Assembly (NCBI RefSeq): GCF_020880995.1
Contig: NZ_JAJISD010000005.1
Span: 357,150 to 421,149, forward strand
Length of the DNA: 64,000 nt
Origin: Reyranella aquatilis
Lineage (GTDB): Bacteria; Pseudomonadota; Alphaproteobacteria; Reyranellales; Reyranellaceae
Direction of reading: 5' to 3'
The position numbers and the translations under genes are program-made. The notes beneath the pieces are model-generated. The model was not told the DNA's origin. It ran no database searches and was given only the letters and a program-made list of their open reading frames with translations. How positions within the stretch are numbered: the first letter of the stretch is position 1; each line of letters starts with the position of its first letter. This document shows, piece after piece, positions 52,753 through 62,491 of this stretch.

Positions 52753-53717
52753 GATTGATCTCCAATTGCTGAAAGGCTGTAGTCGCCTGATGCCCCCAAA
52801 CCCGCGACGCAAGCGAGTTCACTCAGGCGTCGCTCAGCGCCGCGGCCGGCGAGCACGGCAATCACGTTGATGGTTTCGGCGATCAGCGCACGCGGGACGG
52901 TGACGACAGCTTCCTGAATGAGCTGCTCAAGCCGGCGCAGCGCCCCGAGTGCGGTGCCGGCGTGGATGGTGCCGATTCCACCTGGGTGGCCCGTCCCCCA
53001 GGCTTTGAGCAGGTCGAGCGCTTCAGCCCCACGGACCTCGCCGATCGGAATGCGATCGGGCCGCAGGCGAAGCGAGGAGCGGACAAGATCCGAAAGCGAC
53101 ACCACGCCATCCTTGGTGCGCAACGCCACCAGGTTCGGCGCCTTGCACTGAAGCTCGCGCGTATCTTCGATGAGAACGACGCGATCGCTGGTCTTGGCGA
53201 CTTCGGCAAGAAGCGCGTTTGTCAACGTCGTCTTCCCGGTTGATGTACCGCCGGCGACCAGAATGTTCTGTCGTGCCATGACCGCGGCTCGCAATGTGCC
53301 GGCCTGGTCTGCGGTCATGATCCCCGCCGCGACGTAATCCTCAAGCGTGAACACTGCGACGGCCGGTTTGCGGATCGCAAACACTGGCGCGGCAACCACC
53401 GGCGGCAGCAAACCTTCAAATCGCTCCCCGGTCTCCGGCAGCTCGGCCGAGACCCGCGGCGCCCCCGCATAAACCTCGGCACCAACGTGATGAGCAACCA
53501 ACCGAATGATCCGCTCCCCGTCGGAGGTGGACAGGGTTTCGCCAGTGTCGGTCAAGCCGCTCGACAGCCGATCGATCCACAGCCGACCATCCGGATTGAG
53601 CATCACCTCAACAATCGACGGATCTTCCAGGAACCGTGCGATTGCGGGACCAAGCGCCGTGCGCAGCATGCGTGCACCGCGCGAGCTGACCTCCGGCTGA
53701 AACGAATGGATTGTCAC
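52749..53717 (-). CDS. trbB: Conjugal transfer ATPase TrbB (VirB11-like)
   Basis: 322 residues from the GTG at 53717, which follows a GGGGGG-rich site; a TTG at 53747 and an ATG at residue 17 are alternatives. '[15 protein letters not shown]' in the N-terminal domain, Walker [10 protein letters not shown], Asp box 'IEDTRELQ', Walker B '[15 protein letters not shown]' and His box 'GTIHAG'. This hexameric ATPase drives pilus assembly. It opens the trb operon proper. Confidence 0.93.
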   Translation of the reverse strand: MTIHSFQPEVSSRGARMLRTALGPAIARFLEDPSIVEVMLNPDGRLWIDRLSSGLTDTGETLSTSDGERIIRLVAHHVGAEVYAGAPRVSAELPETGERFEGLLPPVVAAPVFAIRKPAVAVFTLEDYVAAGIMTADQAGTLRAAVMARQNILVAGGTSTGKTTLTNALLAEVAKTSDRVVLIEDTRELQCKAPNLVALRTKDGVVSLSDLVRSSLRLRPDRIPIGEVRGAEALDLLKAWGTGHPGGIGTIHAGTALGALRRLEQLIQEAVVTVPRALIAETINVIAVLAGRGAERRLSELACVAGLGASGDYSLSAIGDQS

Positions 53718-53916
53718 CAGACCCCCCAAGGAGCTGAGGGTCCCCAAGCGCCCTCAGATGGGGATGATTAGAAAAAGCAGGCGCTCGTTTAGCGCAACAA
53801 GGTCGAGTGGTCTTCGCAGGGTAGCGTAGGAAAAGAAAGGTCCGATAAGACGCGCCGTGTCCCGACGCGTGAACTGCGGTATTAGTGACGATTGTGATCG
53901 AGATGGAAGGCTTGCC

Positions 53917-55152
53917 TTACCACTCTCCGCTTTCATGCGGCTCAAACATCCTAATCTCGGTCGAGGCAGTGACTGTCTCAACCGGGACATTATCGTTCGC
54001 AAGCGCGCGAAGAAAGGATGCCGGCGCTCGCCAATCAAGCGAACGAAGCCATGGGACGACAAACCAAGCCAACGCCACGATCTGTACAGCAACGCTGACA
54101 GCAAACGCGACCTGATAGGCTATTGCGGGATAGTGACCGTCCTGGGGAGTCCACTGCTCCAGAATGAGGCCGGTTCCGTACTGGACCACGAACGCCCACC
54201 CGAAATGAAGCACGTTCAAGCTGCCATTCGCTCGCGCGGCGAGCTCACTTGGAAAGTATTCCGCTATGATCGCAAAGCTCAGGACTGTCGCCGCGCTGAC
54301 AATCGAAACGACAATCCAGGGCAACAGTGACGGCAACGGCAGACGCATGATCAATGCCAGTTCGGCAATCACAAACAACGCTACCACCGCCGCGAACAAG
54401 GTTTCTGTGCCTATCCCACGTCTCCGCAATCGGTCAGCTATGGTCCCGAGTAGCAAGGCACCGAGACAAACTGCGATTGCCATGAGAAAGAGTTGGGCGA
54501 TCAAGGCTTCGCGGTTGAAACCTTCGACATCTGCGAGCCAAGGGGCGGCCCACAACCCCTGCAACGACCAGGCGGACCCAATACAACTCGCGGAAAGCGG
54601 AGCGATTCGCCAGAAGCGCGGATCTCTGTAGATCGCTCCGAGTTTCAGGGACGTCCGCTGCGGCAACACTAATTGCGCCTTGTCTGGTACTGCCAAGAAG
54701 ATCAGGAGAGCTGCAGCGAGTGTCGCGGCAGCCGAAAGCTCGAACAGCCCCCGCCAACCTGAATAGCCCATTAGCCATTCGGCCGGTGCCGTTGCCGTCA
54801 CCGCGCCCAGCGCGCCCAACATAATCATGTAACCGTTGATCAGGGCGACACGCTCTCGTGGAAACCAGGTGACGATCGCTTTGAGCCCAGCCATCAATGC
54901 GGCGGCTACCCCAATCCCGATCATTGCGCGCGCAATCAGAAGCTCCAGAAGACCGGTCGATGCTGCAAATAGCGCTGCGCCGCCCGCAGCCACAACCAGG
55001 AGCACACTCTGGACGCGACGTGGGCCAAAGCGGTCCAGCAGTACTCCTATTGGAATCTGAGCGCCCGCGAGAACGAGAAAATAGACCGCCGTCAGCAGGC
55101 CAAGGTTGGCCGCATCGAGCCCCAATTCAGCTGAGAGCGGCCCAGAGATCAA
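53917..55152 (-). CDS. MFS transporter with no normal start codon
   Basis: From a TTG at 55152 the frame gives 411 residues with about 11 spans, 'LLDRFGPRRVQ' (MFS loop 2-3 motif) and 'YSGWRGLFELSAA'. The homologous N terminus clearly continues upstream in frame (RLIACVFLPFAAGYYLSYLF, to about 55240), but no ATG, GTG or TTG occurs in that frame between 55152 and the stop near 55397. Either a CTG is used, or the 5' end was lost by recombination. The transporter interrupts the usual traG-RHH-trbB order, so it looks like an inserted passenger. Its substrate is unknown. Confidence 0.65.
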   Translation of the reverse strand: MISGPLSAELGLDAANLGLLTAVYFLVLAGAQIPIGVLLDRFGPRRVQSVLLVVAAGGAALFAASTGLLELLIARAMIGIGVAAALMAGLKAIVTWFPRERVALINGYMIMLGALGAVTATAPAEWLMGYSGWRGLFELSAAATLAAALLIFLAVPDKAQLVLPQRTSLKLGAIYRDPRFWRIAPLSASCIGSAWSLQGLWAAPWLADVEGFNREALIAQLFLMAIAVCLGALLLGTIADRLRRRGIGTETLFAAVVALFVIAELALIMRLPLPSLLPWIVVSIVSAATVLSFAIIAEYFPSELAARANGSLNVLHFGWAFVVQYGTGLILEQWTPQDGHYPAIAYQVAFAVSVAVQIVALAWFVVPWLRSLDWRAPASFLRALANDNVPVETVTASTEIRMFEPHESGEW

Positions 55153-55330
55153 GGTGTTGATGGTACGGAACAGGTAGGAGAGATAGTAACCCGCTGCGAA
55201 GGGCAGAAAAACACAGGCGATCAGGCGCCAGGCCGGAAGTCGCCCGGAGGGGTCGGACTCGGAGTGGCTTTGCTTGAGCTGTGAAGTGCTCGTCGCGGCG
55301 CGCGCGACGCAATCGGAATGGTTTGCCGAT

Positions 55331-55984
55331 TCAGCAGAATGCGTTCGGCAGATGCCGAAAGTTTGGGTTGCTGCCGTCCTCCTCGACGGCAGCGGTCAGG
55401 TCGGCAGTTGCGTCTGGAGCGGTGGCCGGGGGTGCCTCCTGGTCGCTATGCGCGGAGACGGGCAAAGCGTTTTCAATCGGAGGGCCATCAGGTCTTGGCG
55501 CACTTACCTGCTCGATTGTCTCCCGCATTAGGAACCTTCCCGACCGAACGCGCTTGTCGACCTGCTCGGCCAAGGCCATGAACCGTTCCTGGCCAACCGC
55601 ACACGCCTCATGCTGCTGTGCTTGAGGCATGGCGGGCGTAACGGTCAGGTGATAACGAGCATGCAGCGCGACCGTCTCGGCGATGGTCCGGACATCGTCG
55701 TCCAGACGCTCAAGCTGGCTTGTTATCCGCGCGAGAGCCTCATGAATGAGCCCTTCGATGGGCGGTGCCGGATCGAGGAAGCGCTCGAGAGCGGCCTCCA
55801 TCACCATGCTCTTGCCAACGCCGGGACGGTCGGTGGCAGCTTCCAGTCGCTTGAAAAGCTGGTCAGTGAGCTTGACGGTGACCTTTCTCGTCACAGCGGA
55901 GCTCTGCTGTGCTGATCGCGCGTCTGGGTCGGCATGCTCCGAATTTGCCCCGTTCGCTCCGTTGAGTTCAGTGTCGATGCCCAT
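55331..55984 (-). CDS. Ribbon-helix-helix protein, paralogue 2
   Basis: 217 residues from the ATG at 55984 (GGGAG upstream); a GTG at 56005 is an alternative. An RHH-like segment (RKVTVKLTDQLFKRLEAA, about 31-48) is followed by 'GKSMVMEAALERFL' and a helical region with 'RLDDDVRTIAETVALHARYHL'. It matches the protein at 56223 over the whole central part ('VALHARYHLTVTPAMP' against 'VALFIRFWLTSTPALP'). Its tail is longer and Pro/Ala-rich. It probably binds DNA near oriT or regulates traG/trb. Confidence 0.7.
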   Translation of the reverse strand: MGIDTELNGANGANSEHADPDARSAQQSSAVTRKVTVKLTDQLFKRLEAATDRPGVGKSMVMEAALERFLDPAPPIEGLIHEALARITSQLERLDDDVRTIAETVALHARYHLTVTPAMPQAQQHEACAVGQERFMALAEQVDKRVRSGRFLMRETIEQVSAPRPDGPPIENALPVSAHSDQEAPPATAPDATADLTAAVEEDGSNPNFRHLPNAFC

Positions 55985-56222
55985 AGTCGACTCTCCCGAA
56001 TGCACAAAAATTCAGCGCGCGCATGCGAAGCTGCGCTCCAATTTCGTGACAAATGACAGTGATTGCCCCAGCGACGATGGGGCGACAGAAGGAGCAGGAC
56101 GCCCGCTACTTCAACCGGAGAGAGTCCAGGGGCGTAGTCTGGCGTAGCGAAAGAAAGGAATGGCGCGTTGGTCCTTTGGCGACGATTTCCTACCTGCCAG
56201 GCAACTCGACGGGGAAATTTCG

Positions 56223-56645
56223 CTACTCGGACGTGCCTGAGGCCTGCAAGTCGGTGCTCACTTCGTCCAGTACCGTTGAGCCGCTGGAGAGCCGCCGTCC
56301 AAGTGCTTCAACAAAGCGATCGTAGCGCCCGGCGCCCTTGGCGCGCGCGGCCGGTGTCGAATGCTCTGGCAGCGCTGGCGTGGAGGTCAACCAGAAACGG
56401 ATGAACAGCGCGACGGTCTCAAGCGTCACGGTGTCGTTGCGTTCGAGACGTTCGAGCACGCGTGCAATCCGATCCAGCCGCTTGGCAATGGCCGCCTCGC
56501 GGCGGTCGGAATCGTCAGGCGAAAGGAACGAAGCGATTGCAGCCTCGGCGACCAGCGACTTGGGCTGGGCGCGGCGCTTTGCGAAGGCATCCAGCGTCTT
56601 GAAGGTGTCGGGATCGAGGTAGATGCTGAGCTGGACCTTTTTCAT
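56223..56645 (-). CDS. CopG/ribbon-helix-helix protein next to traG, paralogue 1
   Basis: 140 residues. The start 'MKKVQLSIYLDPDTFKTLDAF' (two parts: MKKVQLSIYL, DPDTFKTLDAF) is a CopG-type RHH strand-helix, followed by 'SLVAEAAIASFL' and helices. This is the protein normally found just after traG in this ICE group. It may assist relaxosome or coupling-protein function or repress the operon. The 5' end is 9 bp from the traG stop. Confidence 0.8.
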   Translation of the reverse strand: MKKVQLSIYLDPDTFKTLDAFAKRRAQPKSLVAEAAIASFLSPDDSDRREAAIAKRLDRIARVLERLERNDTVTLETVALFIRFWLTSTPALPEHSTPAARAKGAGRYDRFVEALGRRLSSGSTVLDEVSTDLQASGTSE

Positions 56646-56654
56646 ACTGACTAC

Positions 56655-58631
56655 TTACAGGTCCATACCATCGTCGGGGTCGAGGCTGACAGCCCGCGCG
56701 ACACCCTGCATCGACCGGTTCATCGCTTGCGCCTGGATAGCATCGGCGTCTCCGTCATCGGGCCCAGCGTCGAACTCGTGCTCGGCAAGCGGCGCCTTAA
56801 TCACGACCTCCTCATTCTGCGGAAGCTCTGGCTCGCGGCGAAGGCCGCCATTCGGGTCGTCGCCCCTGCCCTTGCGCTGTGTGAGCAAGTTTATTGAAGG
56901 GGGAATCGGCGCACGGCTCGACCAGTCGTCCTGTCGTGCAGGCAAGGTGATCGGTTCGGGGCGTGGTGGCCTCAACAACCGTTGCTGGAACTGCGGATCC
57001 TCATAGTAGCGGACCTTGGTGGCCCGCACCGGGTGCACTCCGGAGATCATCACGATGGCCTCTTTCGGTGAGAGCTGCATGACCTCGCCCGGCGTGAGCA
57101 GCGGCCGAGAGGTCTCCTGACGGCTCACCATCAGATGTCCAAGCCATGGGCTTAAGCGATGCCCGGCATAATTCTTCATGGCGCGCAACTCGGTAGCCGT
57201 CCCCAGCGCATCCGACACGCGCTTGGCGGTTCGTTCGTCATTGGTCGAGAAGGCGATCCGGACATGGCAATTGTCCAGAATCGCGTGGTTCGGACCATAG
57301 GCGCGTTCGAGCTGATTTAGACTCTGGGTGATCAAAAAGCTGCGGATGCCATAGCCTGCCATGAACGCGAGCTGGGTTTCGAAGAAATCGAGCCGGCCAA
57401 GCGCTGCGAACTCATCGAGCATCAGCAGGAGTTTTTGACGGCGCCGGTCGGGATCCAGGCTCTCGGTCAATCGCCGTCCGATCTGATTGAGGATGAGCCT
57501 CATCAGGGGTTTTGTGCGGACAATGTCGGACGGCGGCACCACGAGGTACAGCGAGACGGGTCGAGTTCCGTCCATCAGATCGCGGATGCGCCAGTCGCAC
57601 CGGCCGGTGACCTTGGCCACGACCGGATCCCGATAGAGTCCCAGGAAGCTCATCGTGGTCGACAATACGCCCGAGCGCTCGTTCTCGCTCTTGTTGAGGA
57701 GCTCGCGCGCAGCTGAAGCCACGACTGGATGAATGCCAGCCCCGAGATGCGGGGTTGCCAGCATTGCTTTGAGCGTCGCCTCGATCGGGCGCGACGGGTC
57801 GGACAGAAAATTGGCGACGCCGGCGAGCGTCTTGTCAGACTCTGAATAGAGAACATGCAGTATCGCGCCCACCAGCAGCGAATGGCTGGTCTTCTCCCAA
57901 TGATTGCGGCGCTCGAGGGCCCCTTCGGGATCAACCAAAATGTCAGCGATGTTCTGGGCGTCACGCACCTCGCAATCGCCCCGGCGGATCTCGAGAAGCG
58001 GATTGTAGGCGGCGCTCGCCGCATTCGTCGGATCGAAGAGAAGCACTGGCCCGAAACCAGCGCGCCAGCCCCCGGTGATGGCAAAATTTTCACCCTTGAT
58101 GTCGTGGACAATGGTCGAGCCCGGCCAGGTCAGAAGCGTCGGGACGACGAGGCCAACACCCTTGCCCGACCGCGTTGGAGCAAAGCAGAGCACATGCTCG
58201 GGCCCGTCATGCCGAAGATAGCGGCCCTGAAACCGGCCGAGTACCACACCATCGGCCCCCAACAGCCCCGCGCGCCTGACCTCGCGTGCATCCGCCCATC
58301 TGGCTGAGCCGTAGGTAGTGACGTCCCTCGCCTCCTGCGCCCGCAACACCGAGAGCGCGATTGCGATGGCGATGGCCGCGAAGCCACCGCTCGCGGCAAT
58401 GATGCCACCCTCGAGAAAGATTGCCGGTGCGTAGCCGTCGAACTTGAACCACCAGCCGAAGAAGCTGAACGGCTGATAAACCGGCCAAGGCCCGAGCGTG
58501 AACCAGGCAGGTCCGAGCTGCGGCTGGAAGCCGAGGCGCCACGCGGTCCACTCGGTCGCCGCCCACAGGAAGGCGAGCACAACCAAACAGACCAGGATCA
58601 CCTGATGCCAGAGAATCTTGGTCGCGGACAT
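56655..58631 (-). CDS. traG: Conjugal transfer coupling protein TraG (VirD4-like)
   Basis: 658 residues from the ATG at 58631 (MSATKILWHQ); an ATG at 58652 is also possible. Two membrane spans at the N terminus, Walker A in FAPTRSGKGVGLVVPTLL, Walker B in 'LLLMLDEFAALGRL', and 'FLITQSLNQLERAYG'. It brings the relaxase-DNA complex to the pore. The C-terminal tail is acidic (DAGPDDGDADA). The frame extension to 58766 overlaps the relaxase and is not coding. Confidence 0.93.
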   Translation of the reverse strand: MSATKILWHQVILVCLVVLAFLWAATEWTAWRLGFQPQLGPAWFTLGPWPVYQPFSFFGWWFKFDGYAPAIFLEGGIIAASGGFAAIAIAIALSVLRAQEARDVTTYGSARWADAREVRRAGLLGADGVVLGRFQGRYLRHDGPEHVLCFAPTRSGKGVGLVVPTLLTWPGSTIVHDIKGENFAITGGWRAGFGPVLLFDPTNAASAAYNPLLEIRRGDCEVRDAQNIADILVDPEGALERRNHWEKTSHSLLVGAILHVLYSESDKTLAGVANFLSDPSRPIEATLKAMLATPHLGAGIHPVVASAARELLNKSENERSGVLSTTMSFLGLYRDPVVAKVTGRCDWRIRDLMDGTRPVSLYLVVPPSDIVRTKPLMRLILNQIGRRLTESLDPDRRRQKLLLMLDEFAALGRLDFFETQLAFMAGYGIRSFLITQSLNQLERAYGPNHAILDNCHVRIAFSTNDERTAKRVSDALGTATELRAMKNYAGHRLSPWLGHLMVSRQETSRPLLTPGEVMQLSPKEAIVMISGVHPVRATKVRYYEDPQFQQRLLRPPRPEPITLPARQDDWSSRAPIPPSINLLTQRKGRGDDPNGGLRREPELPQNEEVVIKAPLAEHEFDAGPDDGDADAIQAQAMNRSMQGVARAVSLDPDDGMDL

Positions 58632-58722
58632 GGGTGAAGGTGTTGGCGCCATCGACACGCGGGCGCAAGGACGAGGTCCGCTGCATCGCAGTCGAGCGTG
58701 TCCTGGCGCAGAGATCGGCGGG

Positions 58723-60450
58723 TCAAAGCGACAGCCCGCGCTTGCGCCCAAAACTCCAGTCGACACTGCCGGGACCGGCGATGCCGCTCACCTGTTTCCC
58801 CCGTTCGCGTTCGAGCGAAGGTGCCCAGGGCACAAGCTGGAAGCCGAGACCATTGTCGATCATCGCGAAACGGCCGGAGGCCAGGGACAGCCTCTGCCGG
58901 TAAACTCCAGAAACCGGCTGGCCTGTTTCGCTCGGCAAGTGCGAAAGCCCTGTTTCCTCGGCCAGACGCCGTCCGACGTTATCGAGTTCGCGCCGCCGCA
59001 GGGTTTCGATCAGGCCGCGGCCAAGCGTAACCTTTTCACCCGCCCGGCGGGCGAGACCCCACTCAGCCAACGCGTCGATCCGCCGATCGAGCGCGGCGCG
59101 GACCTCGGCGCCAAAACCGGCGCCCGACAGTTCGGCGGGCTCGCGCGCAGCGAGTTGCCGGTCCAGCCAGGTGGCGCCGTCCGCCACGACCTGTTGATCG
59201 AGGTTCAGGTCCGAGCGCACGGCGAGCGCGATACGTGTTCGGCCGCTTGTGTCCTCGAAGCGCCGGAGTTCCACGATCGCGCCGATCGGCCCATCGCCGG
59301 CCATGTCGATATCGGGGAGTTTGAGGTGATGCACGCGCCCGTCGACCCCATCGACGATGGCAAACGCCGTGCCCTTGAGCTCGTCATCGAGCCCGCGGGC
59401 GATGAGCCGGCCGATCACCGGCTCTCCATGGCGTTCGCCTTCGAGCGCCCAGGATGAGGGCGCACGGGTCGCGCCATCTTTGGTCAAGCTCTTGTGCAGC
59501 CGCTTGATGATATCCCCGCGCTCGCCGAGCGCACGCAGGCGCGACTCCACGTCCGCGGGCAGCACCCAGCGGGCGGGACCAGCCGGTTCGGCCAGGCCCA
59601 ATCTCTCAAGGGTCCGCATCCGCCCGATCCGGATCTCCCGCAGTGGGTCGCGCGCTGCATCCCGGTCCGGCCTCAAATCGATCACTCCGTCCGCCGCCCC
59701 CGCTTCCCGGGCTAACGCACGGTCGAGCCTGGTCCAGCGCTCTGCAGTCACCTCCACTTCAAGGCTACGGCGGACCTCAAGTTCCGACCGTAGGCCGAGT
59801 TCGCGGGTAACGAGATCGCCGGCGCGGGCGCGCAAGCCCGTCGCAATGTAGTCGCGACTGATGACGAGGTCTGTTCCGTCGTCCGTACGGCCGCGCGCGA
59901 GGACGTGGATATGCGGATGCTCCGTATTCCAATGGTCGATCGCGACCCAGTCGAGCCGGGTGCCGAGGTCGCGGGAGGCCTGATCCATGAGCTCGCGGGT
60001 GAAGCTGCGCAAGCTCGCGAGCTCGGAAGCATCGTCGGGCGAGACGATAAACCGGAAATGATGCCGGTCACCCTCGCAACGCTCAGCGAAAGCGCGACCA
60101 TCTGCATCATCGCCCGCTGCGTCAAACAGCCGGCCAGGTGCGCCGTCGCGGGTCACGCCGTCGCGCTGGAGGTAGCCGACATGGGCCCGCAGAGCCCCCG
60201 GCGATCGCATTCGGCGCACCACGCGGGCCTTGATCATGGCGGTTCGGGCGCGGCTGTTGAGGAGCCGGGTGGCGGCAAGGCTGGCCGCGCGACCGCGTCC
60301 GAACTTGCTGGCACGGCTGCGGCGGCCCCGCGAGTAACCGCCGGCCTTCTGCGCGGCCTTGAGTGCCTGCGCCAGAAAGGATTTTGTCCGGGGCGCGCGG
60401 GTCGAGCGGATGCGGCCCGGACGGATGCGGAAATCGTCGTTACCGGTCAT
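58723..60450 (-). CDS. Relaxase/mobilisation protein, VirD2-like (MOBP), DUF3363
   Basis: 575 residues from the ATG at 60450. A basic N terminus ('SRGRRSRASKFGRGRAASL') precedes the relaxase domain: 'HFRFIVSPDDAS' and the metal motif EHPHIHVLARG (H-x-H). A Tyr in 'AHVGYLQRDGV' is a candidate nicking residue. The C-terminal DUF3363 region has 'GATWLDRQLAAREPAEL'. It nicks oriT and pilots the strand. This is the type called RlxS in Mesorhizobium ICEs. The oriT is expected in the 243-bp gap just upstream. Confidence 0.88.
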   Translation of the reverse strand: MTGNDDFRIRPGRIRSTRAPRTKSFLAQALKAAQKAGGYSRGRRSRASKFGRGRAASLAATRLLNSRARTAMIKARVVRRMRSPGALRAHVGYLQRDGVTRDGAPGRLFDAAGDDADGRAFAERCEGDRHHFRFIVSPDDASELASLRSFTRELMDQASRDLGTRLDWVAIDHWNTEHPHIHVLARGRTDDGTDLVISRDYIATGLRARAGDLVTRELGLRSELEVRRSLEVEVTAERWTRLDRALAREAGAADGVIDLRPDRDAARDPLREIRIGRMRTLERLGLAEPAGPARWVLPADVESRLRALGERGDIIKRLHKSLTKDGATRAPSSWALEGERHGEPVIGRLIARGLDDELKGTAFAIVDGVDGRVHHLKLPDIDMAGDGPIGAIVELRRFEDTSGRTRIALAVRSDLNLDQQVVADGATWLDRQLAAREPAELSGAGFGAEVRAALDRRIDALAEWGLARRAGEKVTLGRGLIETLRRRELDNVGRRLAEETGLSHLPSETGQPVSGVYRQRLSLASGRFAMIDNGLGFQLVPWAPSLERERGKQVSGIAGPGSVDWSFGRKRGLSL

Positions 60451-60693
60451 CCTGCCCGCCGTAAGGTGTCGAAAGCTGAGCAACAGTAGCGCGTTGGCGA
60501 GATTCGCAAGTTGTGCTGGCCATTCGCAATGTTTGCCGCGTCATTGGAATTTGCTGGTGTTTACTGCTCGAACCGACCCGCCGAACCTTGCGGCTTTTAT
60601 CCTGCCGTCCATGATCTGGTGCCCCTCGACCGGTAAACCTCATGAGCACCGTCACCGGAATGATCGAAACCATACGATGGCCGGCGCTTCGCA
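60451..60693. other. Candidate oriT region
   Basis: This is a non-coding gap upstream of the relaxase, where the oriT of relatives lies. It holds an 8-bp direct repeat ATTCGCAA at 60502-60509 and 60522-60529 (20-bp period, two helical turns) and several AT-rich patches, unlike the flanking genes. The nick site cannot be placed by eye. Confidence 0.4.
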
Positions 60694-61512
60694 TCACGGC
60701 AGCCGATTTGCGTTTCCACGGCGCACAAACAGTCCGCCAGCTTGCGGGGCCAACGCAGTTGCGCGGTCAACGGAATGGCTGACCAATGACCGGTCTGATG
60801 ACGTTCGGAATGATGATGACGCGGCCGCGGCATTGCCCTGATCGTGTGTAGCGAACAGCGGCGAGTCCTGCCACGACAGCAAGCGCCGGCCAACGGTGAC
60901 CATGTCATTGGCGAGACCTTCTCCGAGTAGCGGTGCGAGCATGGCGACGTAGAGTTGGGTCTCGGTCGGCAGCTCGCGGCTCGTCGCCAGATATTCGTCG
61001 TAACGCGCAGGGCCTGCATTGTAAGCAGCCAGAAAACCAGGCGAACCGTAGCGATCATGCATCTCGCGCAAGTATGCCGCGCCGGCAAGGATGTTGTCGC
61101 GCGGCTCATATGGGTCGGCACCGAGCCCGTGACGGGCGCGCAAACCGGCCCAGGTATTGGGCATGATCTGCATCAACCCCATGGCGCCTTGAGGCGAGAG
61201 CGCCAGCACGTCGCCGCCACTTTCCATTGCCATCACAGCGCTGATCCAGGAAGCCGGCACACCGAATCGCTGCGCAGCTTCGTGAACAAATCTTGCGTAG
61301 GGATCGGCGGAAGATGCGTCTTGGGGCCGCGCAGTGACAGCAGGTTCGGCATGTACCCTCCCGGCAGATCCAGCCCCGCACGACGCCAGCAGGATCACAA
61401 TCATCGGCGCCGCCAATCGGGCGACGGCTCGTCGGAGCTTGGCCGGGAAGGAGAAAGGGCCGCGGCGCCGCGCGAACAAGGGAGCGGCTGCTTGAACGCG
61501 AGAGCGTTGCAT
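60694..61512 (-). CDS. Lytic transglycosylase (SLT domain)
   Basis: 272 residues from the ATG at 61512, which overlaps the operon reading with GGAGGATTGACC before it. A signal with a lipobox-like 'LLASCGAG', then the Slt domain: 'SWISAVMAMESGGD' (catalytic Glu), 'SPQGAMGLMQIMPNTW' and 'FLAAYNAGP'. It cuts peptidoglycan to let the mating pore assemble. It lies between traF and the relaxase. Confidence 0.9.
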   Translation of the reverse strand: MQRSRVQAAAPLFARRRGPFSFPAKLRRAVARLAAPMIVILLASCGAGSAGRVHAEPAVTARPQDASSADPYARFVHEAAQRFGVPASWISAVMAMESGGDVLALSPQGAMGLMQIMPNTWAGLRARHGLGADPYEPRDNILAGAAYLREMHDRYGSPGFLAAYNAGPARYDEYLATSRELPTETQLYVAMLAPLLGEGLANDMVTVGRRLLSWQDSPLFATHDQGNAAAASSSFRTSSDRSLVSHSVDRATALAPQAGGLFVRRGNANRLP

Positions 61513-61514
61513 GG

Positions 61515-62030
61515 TCAATCCTCCTTCTCGATCCAGACGGGGTGCGCGCGGCCGATGACGGCGGACGCCGGAAGCGGCCCGAAGTACCGCCCGTCCAGAG
61601 AGTCCGCCGACTGCCAGTTCATCAGGAAGAGCTCGCCCGCGGCGATGACGCGGCATCCCTGCCAGACGGGAAGCAGCCGACCCTGTCCGTCGCGTTCGCG
61701 CGCCGCGCCCATCGGGGTCGCATCGATCATTACCGTGAGCCCTTCCCTGCAGACGGTCTGCCCGGGAAGCGCCAGGACGCGCTTCAGCATGGGAACGCTA
61801 CGCGGCAGATAGCCGCCGTCTGCGAGGAAGATAGCGAGGGGCTCTGGAGGCATCACGGCGACGAGCTCGGGGACGTAGCGCTCGCCGGTTGACTGCAGCC
61901 GGTAGAGACCCACAGGCACACTTGCCGAGGCATTCCACACGTAGAGCGGAAGCGCACCCCAACCAAAGGTTAACGCCAGGGCGCCAACACCGGCCAGCGC
62001 TGTGACGAGGATCAGGGCCCGGCCGGTCAT
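61515..62030 (-). CDS. traF: Conjugal transfer peptidase TraF (S26 family)
   Basis: 171 residues. One N-terminal span, catalytic Ser in 'NASASVPVGLYRL' and Lys in 'PMLKRVLALPGQTV', then 'FLMNWQSADSLDGRYFGPL' typical of TraF. It matures and cyclises the TrbC pilin. The start overlaps the DUF2840 stop (ATGA). Confidence 0.92.
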   Translation of the reverse strand: MTGRALILVTALAGVGALALTFGWGALPLYVWNASASVPVGLYRLQSTGERYVPELVAVMPPEPLAIFLADGGYLPRSVPMLKRVLALPGQTVCREGLTVMIDATPMGAARERDGQGRLLPVWQGCRVIAAGELFLMNWQSADSLDGRYFGPLPASAVIGRAHPVWIEKED

Positions 62031-62491
62031 GGGTCAATCCGCTGCCGAAGGAGCCAGGCTTTGTGCCGCGCCAAAGTGTAGGGCCTCAGCGCTTCGCCGA
62101 CCGACAGACGATTGTGAACGTGACGCCAGTAGTCCGGTGCTGCATCGGCCCCGTCGATGCCAAGCGACTCGTCGATGTCGATCATCTGCAGCACGTGCTT
62201 GACCTTCGGCCAGCCGGACGCCCGCAGCAGGATGTCAGCGCCAGGGCGCACGAACGGAATCGTTGCGCAGGCTTCGCTGGACCGGACGGCACGCAGGATG
62301 TCGATGCGCGACGCAACCGTGCCGTAATCGTTGGCCGCCCAGCGTACGAAGGCAAAGACGCTGCCAGGCGCAAAGGACAGGACACGCCGACGACGATCGA
62401 CGATCTGCTCCGCTGCGGCTCGTCCGAAGCGGATCCAATGCTCGGTCTGCTTCTCGAGCCACAGGAGATCGACATGCGTGAGGTCGCTCAA
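62027..62491 (-). CDS. DUF2840 protein
   Basis: 154 residues if read from the TTG at 62491, which has AGAGG 7 bp upstream; the frame is open to 62548. 'VDLLWLEKQTEHWIRFG' near the start and 'FVRWAANDYGTV' and 'ILLRASGWPKVKHVLQMID' fit DUF2840, a small protein always seen next to traF in these ICEs. The function is not known. It is translationally coupled to traF. Confidence 0.8.
   Translation of the reverse strand: MSDLTHVDLLWLEKQTEHWIRFGRAAAEQIVDRRRRVLSFAPGSVFAFVRWAANDYGTVASRIDILRAVRSSEACATIPFVRPGADILLRASGWPKVKHVLQMIDIDESLGIDGADAAPDYWRHVHNRLSVGEALRPYTLARHKAWLLRQRIDP

Noticed and set aside
56053..56325. Plus-strand frame of 90 codons between the two RHH genes
   Set aside because: Overlaps paralogue 1 for a third of its length, with no ribosome site and no family match that I recognise.
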